A DNA stretch of 64,000 bases, taken from BACL27 sp964203235 (GTDB taxonomy: Bacteria > Actinomycetota > Acidimicrobiia > Acidimicrobiales > Ilumatobacteraceae). Made by a program: the position numbers and the translations under genes. The stretch spans positions 372,001-436,000 of the forward strand of contig CAXNLE010000001.1 of NCBI GenBank assembly GCA_964203235.1, in the 5' to 3' direction. Numbering within the stretch: position 1 is the stretch's first letter; each line of letters opens with the position of its first letter. Positions 51,207 to 60,132 of the stretch are shown here, piece by piece. Under the pieces are notes generated by a model, which ran no database searches, was not told the DNA's origin, and saw nothing but the letters and a program-made list of their open reading frames with translations.

Positions 51207-52484
51207 TCAAAGAAGGTATTGGTATCGTCGCAGAAAATCCGCTCCGATCCGCACGCCTTCTTGAACTTGCCACTTCGGTACAACTTCTCGTAATTTTTTA
51301 AATCTATTTTGTAGTTCGGTATCTTCTTCGGTTTCAATCCAAGTGTCGTCTAAACGCTTGTTCATCTCAAGCACAACTTCATTGATCTCCTCAGATGTGT
51401 TTTTTACTATTTCAATATCGTGCTCGATCAAAGATCGTTTATGTCCCCAACCTTCGCCCTGTTCAATCATCCAAGAAAACGGCATCAGTTTTTTCTCACT
51501 CCGAGACCATGCAAGTTGTGGAGTTTTTAGATCAAGTTGTCCATAACTTGTATTAAATAATCCATATGAATCTGTCAGTAGTGAAGGTTTGTTTAGCGCC
51601 GATGCGGGCCAGTAAATACCTGTACCCGCTCCTGCAATTACGAATTTGCAGTTTCCTAATAACCAGACGTCACCAAATTCTGATCTCGACTTATTCGCGT
51701 AATCAATTATCTTGCAGGAACGTTGATTAATCTCGGAATCAACCATTTGTCCCATTCTGAGTACGTCAAAGCCAGCATCATTCAAAGATTTAATACATTT
51801 GAAGTAACTTTCCCAAGCCGGGAATGCAGAGAACAAGTCGGTGGATTCAGACACTGGATGTTCTCTATCCATTTTTGTTTCATAATATGTTTTTTCGGGC
51901 AGAGCGATACAGACGAATGGCTTAGCAGTGTGGGATAAGAGGTTCATCTCTATTTCGGCGCCTTGTTGTTTCTCGGTATTTGTGAAAGCCAAAGCAGGGG
52001 GTGATTCTGACCAAACAATCATCTGACTTTCGGACTGTCGCCGTGCAAGATAGCGGCGCTTTATCCCAAGAAGTGGAAGCGCATAGCGGATGATGCCGCG
52101 GAAGAAAGGGCGGTCGTCGTCTAGAAACGGCAAAACCCGTCCGTACATAGCTGTGAATGCCCGATTAGGCGAATCGCAGTCAAGAACAGCAAAAAGTAAT
52201 GCTGGTTTAGCCCCTGAGATTTTCGTGTTGTGCGCTTCAATGCGTAAGGCGACTTCAAGATCTTCGACGATAAATGAAATCTTTGAGCGGTCGCAACGCA
52301 ACATGAATATCTTTACAGGTCGAAATATTGAATAAATGCCGAGCACCAATGTGGCACCCAGCGACAACGGCAAAAAAACTATAAAGCGACCAACTAAATA
52401 TGCAAGCCGCAAATATCCGTCATCAGTTATTGAATTACCGAAGAAAAAATACTTAATTAAGTTGGTCTTAATTCGCGCGATCAT
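51207..52484 (-). CDS. TIGR04372-like glycosyltransferase
   Basis: A 425-residue protein. An N-terminal hydrophobic stretch (about 28-48, AYLVGRFIVFLPLSLGATLV) is followed by a region with CIKSLNDAGFDVLRMGQMVD, FGDVWLLGNCKFVIAGAGTG and ALNKPSLLTDSYG. The aG-G-V-RMG motif followed by G-TG-x2-P matches TIGR04372 glycosyltransferases of surface polysaccharide loci. I cannot assign the sugar. A TAAACT box 7 nt before the ATG could drive it, though its TAA is the stop of the upstream GT2. Order in transcription: nucleotidyltransferase, GT2, this gene. Confidence 0.65.
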   Translation of the reverse strand: MIARIKTNLIKYFFFGNSITDDGYLRLAYLVGRFIVFLPLSLGATLVLGIYSIFRPVKIFMLRCDRSKISFIVEDLEVALRIEAHNTKISGAKPALLFAVLDCDSPNRAFTAMYGRVLPFLDDDRPFFRGIIRYALPLLGIKRRYLARRQSESQMIVWSESPPALAFTNTEKQQGAEIEMNLLSHTAKPFVCIALPEKTYYETKMDREHPVSESTDLFSAFPAWESYFKCIKSLNDAGFDVLRMGQMVDSEINQRSCKIIDYANKSRSEFGDVWLLGNCKFVIAGAGTGIYWPASALNKPSLLTDSYGLFNTSYGQLDLKTPQLAWSRSEKKLMPFSWMIEQGEGWGHKRSLIEHDIEIVKNTSEEINEVVLEMNKRLDDTWIETEEDTELQNRFKKLREVVPKWQVQEGVRIGADFLRRYQYLL

Positions 52485-52494
52485 TATTCAAAGT

Positions 52495-53433
52495 TTACTT
52501 AGTTGCAAGTGAGTCAATAAGTCCACTCAAGTAGCCGATGAGTTTGCCAAGGTCCATTGCTGCGCCAGTAAGTAACAGCATCGCCAATCGGTCGGGTCGA
52601 AAAAAATAAACTGCGTTAGATTTTGACTTCTTGATTGCTAGACCGAGACGGGCGAAAAAATAAGCAACCACACCGGCAATGGCCAGCGACGGCGCAAATA
52701 TCGCGAGGGCTACTCCCGCAACTGCGGCCGAAATATATACAGATGGCGTTTTCGTGTTTCCACTACGCGATGTCGGTCTTGCGTACAAAATTGACTTCTT
52801 GAAAACCCTCCAAAGGTTTGGAGCAAAACTTGTCCCAAAATACGAGACGACCACAGACTCGTTAACTAGTCGCTTTTGACCAAAACTATTTGCATCACGA
52901 ATCCACTGTGCGTCATAACCGGCTCGCAAGTCTTTGAACCGTCCGACAGTTTCAAAAATATTGCGCCTAAGCAAACTTGACGGCATGCATGGCCGAAATC
53001 GGCGATACCCATAAGTATGTGCAATCGCACACTTGTCGATTATCCCCTCGCCAGAAGTGATCAGCCCACCTGACACCCAACTGGCATCAGAATCGCTGAT
53101 CAACATCGCAAATTGCAATGCAAGCCAATCTGTTGAAAAATTCAAGCCACAGTCCATGAAGGCGACGAATTCAGTAGTCGCAATGTCGACCCCCGCGGCT
53201 TTAGAACCGCCAGGGGTATTAGTGCGCGAGTTGAGATTTTGAAATGGGCAGGCAAGCACACTTTGATTTTGACTGATCCATTGATCAACTACTAGCGACG
53301 AACTGTCAGTTGATGATGAGTTCACCATAATCACTTTTGAAGGTGCCAGAGTTTGTGCTCGCAACTGCTCAAGTGTTTTAACAATTACTTCTGCCTCATT
53401 AAAGTAAGGCACGATCACGGTTATCTCATTCAA
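52495..53433 (-). CDS. GT2 family glycosyltransferase
   Basis: A 312-residue membrane-associated GT2. EITVIVPYFNEAEVIVKTLE at the start, IMVNSSSTDSS, TTEFVAFMDCGLNFSTDWLA (Asp-Cys-Gly in place of D-x-D) and RDANSFGQKRLV. The C-terminal third has two hydrophobic segments (VYISAAVAGVALAIFAPSLA). It probably extends a surface glycan. It overlaps the nucleotidyltransferase gene by 4 bp. Confidence 0.83.
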   Translation of the reverse strand: MNEITVIVPYFNEAEVIVKTLEQLRAQTLAPSKVIMVNSSSTDSSSLVVDQWISQNQSVLACPFQNLNSRTNTPGGSKAAGVDIATTEFVAFMDCGLNFSTDWLALQFAMLISDSDASWVSGGLITSGEGIIDKCAIAHTYGYRRFRPCMPSSLLRRNIFETVGRFKDLRAGYDAQWIRDANSFGQKRLVNESVVVSYFGTSFAPNLWRVFKKSILYARPTSRSGNTKTPSVYISAAVAGVALAIFAPSLAIAGVVAYFFARLGLAIKKSKSNAVYFFRPDRLAMLLLTGAAMDLGKLIGYLSGLIDSLATK

Positions 53434-54086
53434 CAGATCAATTCACTTTCGGCTTCTTCGAGTTCAGCCCGCGAATTAATTGTGATGTGAATGCCACGGT
53501 GTTTAAAGGCGTACAACTGTCGACGCGAAGTCAGGCTTGCGAGAAATTCTTCAAATGTGTTGAATTGCCCGAGCGCCGAGATTGCCGATTTGGAGAGCAC
53601 GAAGTAGCCGATATTTATCCACTTATCAAGTTCTGGTTTTTCTTCGTAGTTAGTGACAAGTGAAGTCTCATCAAGATCAAAAACACCGAAACTACTTTTG
53701 AGCGGCCACACAGTAACAGTGGCCTCACATTGTGCTTTGTGATGAGCGGATAAAAGATCAACGAGATTCACATCCGAAAGAGTGTCGCCATAAAGCACAA
53801 GTGTTTCGTTTGCATCACCGTCAAGAAGTAATTTCAGGCGCTCAATGATGTCGCAGTCACCAGTGTCGACAACTTTGATTTGATTGTCGTCAACAAAGTG
53901 TTGCTCTAGTTTTTCAACTAAGTAGCCGCCAGCAACAGTGATATCTGAAACATTTTGGTTCCGCAGAAACTCAATAATGAAATCAATGATTGGCCGACCG
54001 CGCACCGGAACAAGAGGTTTCGGTATATCCGCAGTCAACGGTCGAAGGCGAATTCCTTGACCGCCGCACAAAATGATCGCATTCAT
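53430..54086 (-). CDS. Sugar-1-phosphate nucleotidyltransferase
   Basis: A 218-residue nucleotidyltransferase. MNAIILCGGQGIRLRPLTAD is the nucleotide-binding start, IPKPLVPVRGRPIID the second motif, and VLYGDTLSDVNLVDLLSAH holds the metal Asp. It activates a sugar-1-phosphate, mannose or glucose type most likely. ATG 54086 is preferred; ATG 54095 is possible. Longer upstream starts run into the tRNA-Lys gene and are rejected. First gene of a three-gene glycan operon. Confidence 0.85.
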   Translation of the reverse strand: MNAIILCGGQGIRLRPLTADIPKPLVPVRGRPIIDFIIEFLRNQNVSDITVAGGYLVEKLEQHFVDDNQIKVVDTGDCDIIERLKLLLDGDANETLVLYGDTLSDVNLVDLLSAHHKAQCEATVTVWPLKSSFGVFDLDETSLVTNYEEKPELDKWINIGYFVLSKSAISALGQFNTFEEFLASLTSRRQLYAFKHRGIHITINSRAELEEAESELIC

Positions 54087-54103
54087 CTCGTACATGACAA
54101 TAG

Positions 54104-54176
54104 TGCCCCCCCTGGGATTTGAACCCAGGACCTGCGGATTAAGAGTCCGTTGCTCTACCAACTGAGCTAGAGGAGC
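54104..54176 (-). tRNA. tRNA-Lys (CTT anticodon)
   Basis: The complement folds as a tRNA. The acceptor 5' GCTCCTC pairs with 3' GGGGGGC using wobbles, the D arm is AGCTCAGTTGGTAGAGC, the anticodon loop is CTCTTAA (CTT), and the T arm is CTGGGTTCAAATCCCAG. Discriminator A, with no encoded CCA. It lies 17 bp before the nucleotidyltransferase start. Confidence 0.96.
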
Positions 54177-54235
54177 GATAACGCATCGTTACTCTAATAG
54201 GTCAAACGCCAACACCGAAAAGCAATAAATTTTGT

Positions 54236-54312
54236 TGGGGTGGACGAGGGGTCTCGAACCCCCGGCCTCCAGGACCACAACCTGGCGCTCTAACCAACTG
54301 AGCTACGCCCAC
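54236..54312 (-). tRNA. tRNA-His (GTG anticodon), CCA encoded
   Basis: The complement has acceptor GTGGGCG pairing with CGTCCAC, an extra G(-1) at 54313, D arm AGCTCAGTTGGTTAGAGC, anticodon loop TTGTGGT (GTG), T arm CGGGGGTTCGAGACCCC, discriminator C and an encoded CCA. G(-1) opposite C73 is the His identity element. Confidence 0.97.
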
Positions 54313-54489
54313 CACGAACATTTCAGTGTGCCACACTTCGCGCCTCGCTCCACCGTTCATTTTTTTATTTAGAAAAATTAAAAATCTTGAAATCTTATGA
54401 AAATCCCTAGTGCCCGTTGATGTATCGAACTCGCTACAAACACTGCCATCGGGTAGGCTCATCACAACCAAATACTGGAGTTGATAACC

Positions 54490-55863
54490 ATGACAGCGAT
54501 GAATTCCACGCTGTTTTCACCGCTTGCGCAACGCGCAAGGGAGATAACGACCCGAGAGCTGGCGTTGTACGCCGACCGAACAAAAGGTTCGCATCGCGCT
54601 ACTGAGCGAGCCCGCAAAGTAATGCCCTTGGGCGTACCGTCCAATTTTCAGGCTTATGACCCATATCCGATTGTGATCGCCTCGGCTGGTAGTTCATGGA
54701 TGAAAGACGTTGACGGCAACCGCTACACCGACTTTGATATGGGCTTTGGCGCGCTTTTTGCAGGCCACGTGAACCCTGCAGTACGCCGTGCGATTGATGC
54801 ACAGCTCGATCTCGGCACACTGTTCGTTTCGCCCTGCGAAGACAACTCTGAGGTCGCCGAAATGCTGGCCGAGCGTTACGGATTGCCGCTTTGGCGTTTC
54901 ACTAACTCGGGCACTGAAGCCACGATGGATGCAATCCGCGTCGCTCGCGCTGCTACTGGCCGCGACAAAATCGTCAAAGTTGAAGGTGGCTATCACGGGC
55001 ATCACGACGAAGTGATGATTTCGATGAAGCCGCCGATCTCAGTAGCCGGCCCTGCGCGCAAGCCATTTTCGGTGCCCTCTAGCGCGGGCATCACCGCCGA
55101 CACTATTAAGACGACAATCGTTGTGCCATATAACGACCCTGAGGCGCTCGAAGATGTTCTGCGCGCGGGCGACGTTGCGTGTTTCATCGTTGAACCCGTA
55201 ATGCAAAATATTGGGATATGTAAACCGTTGCCTGGTTACTTGCAGGCGGTGCGCGAAATCACTCAGCGCTACGGCACACTTTTAATTTTTGATGAGGTAA
55301 AAACTGGTATCACTTCTGGTTGGGGCGGCGCGACTGGTGTACTTGGTGTAACGCCAGATCTTGTTGCGCTCGCGAAATCAATCGGCGGCGGTTTGCCGCT
55401 CGGCGCGTTCGGTGGCAAGCGCGAATACATGGACACGATCACTGATGGCAGAGTCGTTCACCTCGGCACATATAACGGCAACCCGTTATGTATGGCCGCA
55501 GCCAAAGCAGTTCTGCGCGAAGTGTGCACGCGCGAGGCAACACAATCCGCGATTGATTTGAATACCAAAATCGTAGATGCGTGTTCAGGTGTAATTGATC
55601 GTGCCGGAGTCGACGCAAATGTTGTGCAATTTGGCGCCAAGGGTTGCGTCACTTGGTCGCGCGAACCGATTCAAAATTATCGTGACTACAAAGCAACTGA
55701 TTTTGATCTTGCATATGCTCAATGGATACACGGAATAAATCGTGGTGTGATGTTGCCACCTGGCCTAGATGAGCAGTGGTTGATTTCAATAATGCATGGC
55801 GAAGCCGAAACACTCAACTATGCAAATGTGTTTCAAGAATTTGTTGACGAACTTCTCGTCTGA
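54490..55863 (+). CDS. HemL-like class III aminotransferase
   Basis: A 457-residue fold-type I class III enzyme. PLGVPSNFQAYDPYPIVIAS and YTDFDMGFGALFAGHVNPAV resemble glutamate-1-semialdehyde aminomutase. RFTNSGTEATMDAIRVARAA binds PLP phosphate, LLIFDEVKTGITSGWGGATG holds the Asp and VALAKSIGGGLPLGAFGG the Lys. It may be a true HemL or a HemL-like transaminase. The ATG at 54490 has GGAG 9 nt upstream; TTG 54481 and ATG 54499 are alternatives. Start of a unit with the DUF983 gene. Confidence 0.83.
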   Translation: MTAMNSTLFSPLAQRAREITTRELALYADRTKGSHRATERARKVMPLGVPSNFQAYDPYPIVIASAGSSWMKDVDGNRYTDFDMGFGALFAGHVNPAVRRAIDAQLDLGTLFVSPCEDNSEVAEMLAERYGLPLWRFTNSGTEATMDAIRVARAATGRDKIVKVEGGYHGHHDEVMISMKPPISVAGPARKPFSVPSSAGITADTIKTTIVVPYNDPEALEDVLRAGDVACFIVEPVMQNIGICKPLPGYLQAVREITQRYGTLLIFDEVKTGITSGWGGATGVLGVTPDLVALAKSIGGGLPLGAFGGKREYMDTITDGRVVHLGTYNGNPLCMAAAKAVLREVCTREATQSAIDLNTKIVDACSGVIDRAGVDANVVQFGAKGCVTWSREPIQNYRDYKATDFDLAYAQWIHGINRGVMLPPGLDEQWLISIMHGEAETLNYANVFQEFVDELLV

Positions 55864-55874
55864 AAAATAATTCG

Positions 55875-56279
55875 GTGCGACACCGGTCTCCTTCGTGGTG
55901 GCGAATGTTGTGTCGTGGATTAATTCGTCGTTGCGCACACTGCGGTCAACCTGGCGCTTTTTTTATTTCATGGTTTAAAACCCAAGATCAATGTCATGGT
56001 TGCAAACTTTTCTGGCAGCGCAACACGCAAGGTTTTGTGCTTGGCGCACTCGCAATTAATTTTGTCGTGACTGGTGGTGCGCTGATCGCGACGCTTGTGA
56101 TCGGCGTCGTGACTAGCTATCCAGACTTGGCAATTTTTGAAATGTTGGTTTCGACTGTTGGCGTCACTTTATTTATCGGCATTTTTGGATATCCAATTTC
56201 GTATACGACATGGCTAGCGGTAGACCTGATTATGCGTCCACTTGAGCCAAGCGAACTTGCGAACACTCGAGTTAACTAA
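55875..56279 (+). CDS. DUF983 family membrane protein
   Basis: A 134-residue protein starting at GTG. RRCAHCGQPGAFFISWFKTQ and CHGCKLFWQRNTQGFVLGAL form a CxxC-x(n)-CxxC zinc-ribbon-like head typical of DUF983. Two membrane helices follow (INFVVTGGALIATLVIGVVT; LVSTVGVTLFIGIFGYPISY). Function unknown. It lies 11 bp after the aminotransferase. Confidence 0.82.
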   Translation: MRHRSPSWWRMLCRGLIRRCAHCGQPGAFFISWFKTQDQCHGCKLFWQRNTQGFVLGALAINFVVTGGALIATLVIGVVTSYPDLAIFEMLVSTVGVTLFIGIFGYPISYTTWLAVDLIMRPLEPSELANTRVN

Positions 56280-56335
56280 CTTGCGCGGGTGAAGTAATCC
56301 CCTAAAAGCCATATATAGCAAGCCTTTAAGAATGC

Positions 56336-56364
56336 TTGACCGAACATCTGTTCGTGTGTAAGGT
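56336..56364 (+). promoter_or_regulatory. recA promoter with a LexA (SOS) box at 56341-56354
   Basis: TTGACC (-35, 56336-56341), a 17-bp spacer and TAAGGT (-10, 56359-56364) form a good promoter about 93 bp before recA. The spacer holds CGAAC-ATCT-GTTCG, a perfect match to the actinobacterial LexA core CGAAC-N4-GTTCG. LexA bound there would block RNA polymerase, giving SOS control. Confidence 0.85.
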
Positions 56365-56456
56365 TGCGTACAACACCCCATACCTAAGGTGCTCAATTCT
56401 AAACCAAATAACAGTTTCCCCGATAATTACAAACAACAACCGAAAGGCAAGACAAT

Positions 56457-57635
56457 ATGAGTAACGAAAAAGATAAAGCCCTCGAAGTAGCCCTTGGGGC
56501 AATCGATAAGCAGTTCGGCAAAGGGTCGATCATGCGCATGGGCGACAAGCAAGGTCTCGAGATTGAGTTCATCCCAACTGGTGCATTGCCGCTTGATATC
56601 GCACTTGGCATCGGTGGCGTTCCACGTGGACGCATCGTCGAAATCTTCGGTCCTGAGTCGTCAGGTAAATCAACCTTGGCAATGCATATCGTGGCCGAAG
56701 CCCAACGCAATGGCGGTATCTGCGCCTACGTCGACGCAGAACACGCAATGGATCCTATTTATGCAAAGGCCATTGGTGTTGACACCGATAATTTGTTGAT
56801 CTCGCAACCAGACACTGGTGAGCAAGCGCTTGAAATCGTTGACATGTTGGTGCGCTCTGGTGCACTCGATGTGATCGTCATCGACTCGGTTGCTGCGCTC
56901 ACTCCACGAGCCGAAATTGAAGGCGAGATGGGTGACAGTCACATGGGTCTGCAAGCTCGCCTCATGAGCCAAGCAATGCGCAAACTTACTGCCAACTTGC
57001 ACAAGTCAAATACAGTTGCTGTATTCATCAACCAGTTGCGTGAGAAAATTGGTGTGATGTTTGGTTCACCAGAAACAACTCCTGGTGGCCGCGCGCTTAA
57101 GTTTTATTCGTCAGTTCGTCTTGACATTCGTCGTATTGAAACAATCAAAGACGGCGTTGAAGTCGTCGGTTCACGCACTCGCGTCAAAGTAGTGAAGAAT
57201 AAAGTTTCGCCACCATTCCGTCAGGCAGAGTTTGACATCATGTACGGCAAGGGCATTAGTCGCGAAGGTGCAGTGCTTGACATGGCAGTCGAAATGGGAA
57301 TCGCCAAAAAATCTGGTGCATGGTTCACATATGACGGTGAGCAACTCGGTCAGGGTCGCGAGAACGCCAAGCAGTTCCTTTCTGCGAATACAGACGTAAT
57401 GGTGCAGATGGCAGATCGAGTTCGCCGACAATCAATGCCAGTAGTTGAGCCTGAGATTGCAAAAGTCAACTCGGTCGACAAATCGATCGACAATACCGAC
57501 AAGGTCGACACAGTCCCAAAGATCGAAAAGACTGAAGTGCTCGCCACTGCCAAACCAGCCGCAGCAAAGCCAGCTGCAGAGAAAGCAAACAAGAAGGCTT
57601 TCACGGCTAAAGACGACCAACCAATTCAGTTATAG
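56457..57635 (+). CDS. recA: Recombinase RecA
   Basis: A 392-residue RecA. DKQFGKGSIMRMGDKQGLE, Walker A FGPESSGKSTLAMHIVAEA near residue 65, DVIVIDSVAALTPRAEIEGE (Walker B), the L2-region SNTVAVFINQLREKIGVMFG and TPGGRALKFYSSVRLDIRR follow. The C-terminal 50 residues form a Lys/Ala/Thr tail longer than in E. coli RecA. AAAGG precedes the ATG. No recX lies downstream; the next gene is miaB. Confidence 0.98.
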   Translation: MSNEKDKALEVALGAIDKQFGKGSIMRMGDKQGLEIEFIPTGALPLDIALGIGGVPRGRIVEIFGPESSGKSTLAMHIVAEAQRNGGICAYVDAEHAMDPIYAKAIGVDTDNLLISQPDTGEQALEIVDMLVRSGALDVIVIDSVAALTPRAEIEGEMGDSHMGLQARLMSQAMRKLTANLHKSNTVAVFINQLREKIGVMFGSPETTPGGRALKFYSSVRLDIRRIETIKDGVEVVGSRTRVKVVKNKVSPPFRQAEFDIMYGKGISREGAVLDMAVEMGIAKKSGAWFTYDGEQLGQGRENAKQFLSANTDVMVQMADRVRRQSMPVVEPEIAKVNSVDKSIDNTDKVDTVPKIEKTEVLATAKPAAAKPAAEKANKKAFTAKDDQPIQL

Positions 57636-57658
57636 CTAGTCATTAATCGCTAAAGCCA

Positions 57659-57696
57659 TTGCGGCTGACGGGTCTTTCGGGGTCCGTCGGTCGCAA
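57659..57696. terminator. Strong hairpin after recA
   Basis: TTGCGGCTGACGGGTC and GGGGTCCGTCGGTCGCAA pair over about 16 bp, with four G-T wobbles, around a short TTTC loop. It lies 24 bp after the recA stop. There is no T-run on the plus strand, so it may be a Rho-independent-like terminator without a U tract or an mRNA 3' stabiliser. It is the strongest hairpin I noticed in the window. Confidence 0.55.
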
Positions 57697-57750
57697 TTGG
57701 TCGTTATGCCAGCGAGTGTGTCGAAATTACACCTGTAAAATAGAAAAGTC

Positions 57751-59172
57751 GTGACCCGCAACTATTTCGTTCGTACCTTCGGGTGCCAAATGAACGAACA
57801 CGACTCAGAGCGCATCGCCGGGCTTCTTGAATCTGACGGAATGATAAGTGTCGACAGCGTTTCGACGGCAGATGTCGTGGTGATTAATACATGCTGTATT
57901 CGTGAAAACGCCGATGACAAGTTTTATGGAACTTTGAGCCAGTTGAAAAACTGGAAGACAGAACAAGACGGCAGACAAATTCTTGTCGCTGGTTGTTTGG
58001 CGCAAAAAGACCGTGATGCAATTCGAAAGCGCGCGCCGTATGTCGATGTTGTGATTGGTACACACAATGTGCACCGTGCCGCCGAGTTGCTTGAACAAAC
58101 CCGAGACGGGCGACCAGTCACCGAGATTCTAGAAGAGGCGATTCTTGATGATCACACGATGTTTCCGAGTGCCTTGCCGATGCGCCGAGAGATCTCTTAT
58201 AACGCTTGGGTGACCATTCAGATCGGCTGTGACAATACGTGTGCTTATTGCATCGTGCCTGCGGTGCGAGGCAAAGAAATCTCTCGTCCGAGTTCAGAAA
58301 TTCTCGCCGAAGTCGAATCTTTGGCGCGTAGTGGCGTTACTCAGATCTCTTTGATCGGTCAAAATGTCAACAGTTACGGGCGTGACCTTTCGATGTCGGC
58401 ACGTGCAGCCGGCGATACAAGTGTCAAGCCTCGACCGCAATTTGCCGAACTGTTGCGCAAGGTTGGTCAAGTTGCTGGCGTCCGTCGAGTGAGGTTTGTT
58501 AGTCCGCATCCAAAAGATATGCGCGAGGATACTTTTTTGGCAATGGCCGAGACACCCAACGTTGTTGAACATCTGCACTATCCAATGCAGTCGGGCTCTG
58601 ACAATGTTCTTGCATTAATGCATCGCGGCTACACCGCCGAGCGGTACATGAAGCAGTTAGTGCAAGCCAGAGCGATGATCAACGACCTTGCGGTTACAAC
58701 TGATGTAATTGTCGGGTTTCCTGGTGAGACAGAACAAGATTTTATGCAGACGGTTGAAGTGTGTGCCGAAGCTTGTTTTGATTCGGCGTTTTCGTTTATC
58801 TTTTCACCACGGCCAGGCACTCAAGCTGCGCAGATGGTCGACAAATTTATTGACCCGCAGTTGGCTGTCGAGCGTTATGAGAGGCTCAAAATAGTTCTTG
58901 ATCATTCTGCAGTGATTAAACATCGCGAGCGAATCGGTCGAATTGAAGATGTCGTAGTAGAAGGAATGAGTAAAAAGAATCCGCACTTGACAACTGGGCG
59001 CACTCGTCAAAACAAAATTTTGCATTTCAGCTCGCCAGAAAATCTTCGTGTCGGTACTTATGCCAAAGTCGAAGTGACCGACGCAGCACGGTTTCATTTG
59101 TCGGGTCATCTAGTTGAAGTAGGTGACGTGCCCACACATAAAGTGCGAATCGCCGTTTCAAGTGACAATTAG
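57751..59172 (+). CDS. miaB: tRNA-2-methylthio-N6-dimethylallyladenosine synthase MiaB
   Basis: A 473-residue radical SAM methylthiotransferase. VRTFGCQMNEHDSERIAGLL, VINTCCIRENADDKFYG and AGCLAQKDRD hold the auxiliary cluster cysteines. IQIGCDNTCAYCIVPAVRGK is the CxxxCxxC radical SAM motif, and a C-terminal TRAM domain binds tRNA. It thiomethylates A37 after MiaA. A TAAAAT box lies 9 nt before the GTG start. Confidence 0.96.
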   Translation: MTRNYFVRTFGCQMNEHDSERIAGLLESDGMISVDSVSTADVVVINTCCIRENADDKFYGTLSQLKNWKTEQDGRQILVAGCLAQKDRDAIRKRAPYVDVVIGTHNVHRAAELLEQTRDGRPVTEILEEAILDDHTMFPSALPMRREISYNAWVTIQIGCDNTCAYCIVPAVRGKEISRPSSEILAEVESLARSGVTQISLIGQNVNSYGRDLSMSARAAGDTSVKPRPQFAELLRKVGQVAGVRRVRFVSPHPKDMREDTFLAMAETPNVVEHLHYPMQSGSDNVLALMHRGYTAERYMKQLVQARAMINDLAVTTDVIVGFPGETEQDFMQTVEVCAEACFDSAFSFIFSPRPGTQAAQMVDKFIDPQLAVERYERLKIVLDHSAVIKHRERIGRIEDVVVEGMSKKNPHLTTGRTRQNKILHFSSPENLRVGTYAKVEVTDAARFHLSGHLVEVGDVPTHKVRIAVSSDN

Positions 59173-59199
59173 ATTTCGCCGAGCATTAGAGGTTTTTAA

Positions 59200-60120
59200 A
59201 TGAGCGCCAAACCTGTAGTCATTGTCGGCCCAACAGCCAGCGGAAAATCTTCAGTGGCGATGGCAGTTGCACAGGCCGAAACATCGGCGAGCTCACCGAT
59301 ACACATTGTGGCAGTAGACGCGATGCAGGTTTATCGAGACATGAATATTGGCACTGCGAAGCCGACTGTCGCCGATCAGGCACTTGTGCCGCATCATTGC
59401 GTTGATTTGGTTGACAGCCATGAGAGATTTACGGTTGCCGAATTCAAAAAGAGTGCGACGATAGCTCTCGAATCAATCGCCAAAGAAAATGGCCGAGCGT
59501 TATTTGTTGCCGGCACTGGTTTATATCTGACAGCAGTGATTGATGATTTAGTTTTACCTGGGGAGTTTCCAGAAACTCGAGTTGCGATTGAACAAGAATT
59601 AAACACTGCAACATTGTTTGCACGACTCAATGATCTAGATCCAGACGCTGCACAGAAGATTGAACGATCAAATCGTCGGCGAATTGTTCGCGCGCTTGAA
59701 GTTTGCATCGGCAGTGGAAAACCTTTTAGTAGTTTTGGCCCAGGCACGAGTGCATACCCAGACAATGGTGTAATTCAAATCGGCTTGCGTTGGAGTCGCG
59801 ACAAACTTGCCCAACGCGTGGCCGACCGCGTGTATGCGATGATGAACGAAGGTCTGCTCGCCGAAGTCACTGCACTGCGAAACTCTAAACAAGGGCTATC
59901 CCGAACCGCGGCTCAAGCCCTTGGGTATAAAGAGTTACTGGTGCATCTTGATGGCAAGATGAGTCTTGACGAAGCAGTCAATGAAACGATCATCCATACA
60001 CGTCAATTTGCTGTACGCCAAGAACGCTGGTTCCGTCGGGACCCGCGAATCAAGTGGGTTTCGATTAGCGAAGATCCAGTTGCTGAAATTGTGCCCGTAG
60101 TTGCCAAACATTTACGCTAG
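59200..60120 (+). CDS. miaA: tRNA dimethylallyltransferase MiaA
   Basis: A 306-residue protein. VVIVGPTASGKSSVAMAVAQ is the P-loop, AVDAMQVYRDMNIGTAKP holds the catalytic Asp, and FVAGTGLYLTAVIDDLVLPG and RRIVRALEVCIGSGKPFS follow. It adds dimethylallyl to A37, the substrate for MiaB just upstream. A GAGG-type site precedes the ATG. Confidence 0.96.
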   Translation: MSAKPVVIVGPTASGKSSVAMAVAQAETSASSPIHIVAVDAMQVYRDMNIGTAKPTVADQALVPHHCVDLVDSHERFTVAEFKKSATIALESIAKENGRALFVAGTGLYLTAVIDDLVLPGEFPETRVAIEQELNTATLFARLNDLDPDAAQKIERSNRRRIVRALEVCIGSGKPFSSFGPGTSAYPDNGVIQIGLRWSRDKLAQRVADRVYAMMNEGLLAEVTALRNSKQGLSRTAAQALGYKELLVHLDGKMSLDEAVNETIIHTRQFAVRQERWFRRDPRIKWVSISEDPVAEIVPVVAKHLR

Positions 60121-60132
60121 ACATCAATCATC

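Noticed and set aside
54087..54161. Upstream extension of the nucleotidyltransferase
   Set aside because: The extra residues come from the tRNA-Lys gene; the family starts at the MNAIILCGG motif.
54202..54471. 89-codon minus-strand frame over tRNA-His
   Set aside because: It runs straight through the tRNA gene and its protein has a tRNA-derived stretch (QLVRAPGCGPGGRGFETP); not a gene.
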